A stretch of DNA of 52,500 bases from Symbiodinium natans. Taxonomy: Eukaryota; Sar; Dinophyceae; Suessiales; Symbiodiniaceae. The DNA lies in the NCBI GenBank assembly GCA_905221605.1, contig CAJNDS010002179.1:1402026-1454525 (forward strand), written 5' to 3'. The notes beneath the pieces were generated by a model that was not told the DNA's origin, ran no database searches, and saw only the letters and a program-made list of their open reading frames with translations. Below are positions 51,088-52,500 of this stretch, one piece after another. The position numbers and the translations under genes are program-made. Numbering within the stretch: the stretch's first letter is position 1; the number at the start of each line of letters is the position of its first letter.

Positions 51088-51394
51088 GGTTTAGAGGTTT
51101 AGGGTTTTAGGGTTTAGGGGGTAGGGTTTTGGGGTTTTAGGGTTGTAGGGTTTAGAGGTTAGGGTTCTGTGCAGTAGGCTCGTTTGTTGTGCTGCGTGCG
51201 GTCCTGTAAAGTCAAAAACATTCAAAAAGCTAGCCTTAAACCAAAGCAGCAGCCATGACCAGCGGCCCGAGCTATAAACAGGCAAACCAACGGAAGGTGA
51301 TCCCTACAGGGTTCTGTGCTTACCAAGCGGCTTTAGGGTTTCGGGTTTAGAGGCTGTGGGGATTTGGGCTACAAGGGCTCAGGGCCTTCCGCAG
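51088..51394. repeat. Degenerate TTTAGGG repeats and spacer
   Basis: GGGTTTTAGGG and GGGTTTAGAGG variants at 51088-51166; no exon. Confidence 0.6.
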
Positions 51395-51488
51395 ATCTCG
51401 ATTGTTGGCAGGTTTGCAGGTGAGCTTCAGGAAGCGGAGGAAGCCGCACGTCGCTTGGGCCAGCTTGCTTGCACACTTAAAGCCAAGG
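51395..51488 (+). CDS. Exon of a helical, Glu/Ala-rich protein
   Basis: Between CCTTCCGCAG and GCCAAGG|GTTTAG the frame reads ISIVGRFAGELQEAEEAARR then LGQLACTLKAK. Heptad-like Glu/Ala/Leu spacing fits the coiled-coil exons downstream on the same strand. Confidence 0.5.
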
Positions 51489-51793
51489 GTTTAGGGTTTA
51501 GGGATTCCCTAAGCCTCAAAGACCCACAGATCATGGAGTTGCCAGCACAAGGGTTCAGGGCTTATAGAGCTGGGTGTGTCTCGCGGTCAGCAAGTCCAGC
51601 TTCAAAAAAGGGTTTAGAGTTAAGGGGGGCCTGCTGCAAAAGGGTTTAGGGTCCAAGGAGAAATGCTACATTGTTACCAGCAATGTGGCATGAAACTGGG
51701 GATGTTGGATACCAACCTTAATGAAATTTATGTGCTTCAACCGACTGGACGGCCTGAGCCCTATACATGCAGGAGCGTACTCGTAGAGCTTAA

Positions 51794-51901
51794 GACGTCG
51801 TGAGCGAAGACCATCTGTCCGAATCTATCCCTGCATCTGATATGATGCATGTGCCAGGTCAGAGAGAAGAGGCAGAACAAGAACAGCGGAGGGCAGAGGA
51901 G
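51794..51901 (+). CDS. Coiled-coil gene, exon before the last
   Basis: The frame is open from after TAA (51791-51793) and reads DVVSEDHLSESIPASDMMHV then PGQREEAEQEQRRAEE. It ends at GAGGAG|GCTCT, a GC donor, phase 0. The next exon (52107) begins in phase 0 with ERRRQEEELARK, giving one continuous Glu/Arg/Gln-rich helix. The acceptor is not certain. Confidence 0.5.
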
Positions 51902-52025
51902 GCTCTATACCCCAACCCAAAGGGTTGAAGAAGAGTGGGGTCTGGCCTGTTGAGCAGATGCCCTGGACACAATATCCTACCCGTCCTGCCCTTGCGTTCA
52001 GGGTTTAGGGTTTAGGGTTTAGGGT

Positions 52026-52071
<46 letters not shown>

Positions 52072-52106
52072 GGTTTAGGGTTTAGGGTTTAGGGTTTTTC
52101 TGACAG
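51902..52106 (+). other. Proposed GC-AG intron filled with TTTAGGG and TTGAGGG repeats
   Basis: Starts GCTCTATACCCC and ends TTTTTCTGACAG. About half of its 205 nt is TTTAGGG and TTGAGGG repeat (52000-52096). Both borders are phase 0 and join two coiled-coil exons. Confidence 0.5.
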
Positions 52107-52277
52107 GAGCGCCGGCGGCAGGAGGAGGAGCTGGCCAGGAAGAAGAGAGAGGAGGAGGAGGAGGAGGCGAGGCGAAGGGAGGAGGAGGCTCGCAAGGAGC
52201 AGGAGGAGTTGCAAAGGAAGGAAGAGGAAGCCAGAAGAAGGCAGCAGGAGGAGGCTGCCCGGATTGTTTCCGCATGA
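52107..52277 (+). CDS. Last exon of the coiled-coil gene
   Basis: After a strong acceptor (TTTTTCTGACAG) the frame reads ERRRQEEELARKKREEEEEE, ARRREEEARKEQEELQRKEE and EARRRQQEEAARIVSA, stopping at TGA 52275-52277. Charged single-helix or coiled-coil protein; such repeats occur in many cytoskeletal and scaffold proteins, so no specific family can be named. Confidence 0.6.
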   Translation, partial: ERRRQEEELARKKREEEEEEARRREEEARKEQEELQRKEEEARRRQQEEAARIVSA

Positions 52278-52289
52278 TGCATGTAAGTC

Positions 52290-52500
52290 CATGCACACAA
52301 TAGGAAGACACACGCACACATAGAGACACACACGCACACGCACACAGACACACACACACACACAGAGACAGAGAGACAGAGACACAGAGAGACAGAGACA
52401 CAGAGACACAGAGACACAGAGACACAGAGACACAGAGACACAGAGACACAGAGACACAGAGAAAGAGAGACACAGAGACACAGAGACACAGAGACACAGA
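52290..52500. repeat. CA/GA compound microsatellite (GAGACACA)n at window end
   Basis: CACACG and CACACA units grading into GAGACACA units up to the end of the window. Confidence 0.92.

Noticed and set aside
52075-52497. Ser/Leu/Cys/Val-rich minus-strand frames
   Set aside because: Translation of the terminal GAGACACA microsatellite and the antisense of the coiled-coil exon.

Overview
ORGANISM. The window looks like dinoflagellate nuclear DNA. No operons, Shine-Dalgarno sites or long continuous bacterial-type genes are present. Three signals point to a dinoflagellate. First, a degenerate copy of the dinoflagellate trans-spliced leader (DinoSL) lies at 48383-48405, followed at once by a truncated older copy at 48406-48420, which is the signature of recycled, retroposed mRNA. 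Second, small GC-rich exon-like segments can be joined through GT-AG and GC-AG introns; GC donors are common in dinoflagellates. Third, plant-type telomere repeat (TTTAGGG)n appears in dozens of internal arrays in both orientations. The species cannot be named from this sequence.

LAYOUT. 0.1-0.7 kb: intronless copy of an unrecognised Cys-containing domain with a poly-Thr tail. 1.8-2.5 kb: a 650-bp trinucleotide repeat that reads as poly-Thr. 3.4-6.3 kb: a run of exon-like segments, including the last two exons of 'gene A' (4429-4858) and a transmembrane exon (6122-6266). 7-19 kb: mostly telomere-like arrays, small inverted-repeat elements and scattered weak exons. 20.0-25.9 kb: a Ser/Thr-rich mucin-like coding block with 459-bp tandem repeats, interrupted by a 118-bp inverted-repeat element. 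27-29 kb: exons, including the intron-bearing paralogue of the 0.1-0.7 kb domain (28101-28887). 30.8-35.3 kb: 'gene B' (31399-32836, paralogous to gene A), a Thr-rich stalk plus transmembrane exon (33341-33500) and further small exons. 36.0-38.9 kb: a long TTTAGGG array, then a nested satellite (about 30-bp units, then about 400-bp units). 39-48 kb: many inverted-repeat elements with a few coding-like segments. 48.3-49.4 kb: the spliced-leader retrocopy. 50.0-52.3 kb: exons of an Arg/Glu/Gln-rich coiled-coil protein. The end is a microsatellite.

MAIN POINT. Small non-autonomous inverted-repeat elements and telomere-like arrays appear to act as introns. The clearest case is 28624-28724: a 96-bp element flanked by the 5-bp duplication GGTAT sits inside a codon. 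Removing it as a GT-AG intron restores the reading frame and the sequence expected from the 0.1-0.7 kb paralogue. A second family sits in the mucin-like frame at 25035-25153 and can be removed, in frame, as a GC-AG intron. Many exon-like segments end in AAG or CAG directly followed by GGTTTAGGG, so the arrays themselves may supply donors and acceptors.

LIMITS. Exon calls rest on open frame, codon character, splice-site phase and internal paralogy only. No transcript or database search was available. Most encoded products are not recognised and are described, not named. All convincing coding is on the plus strand.
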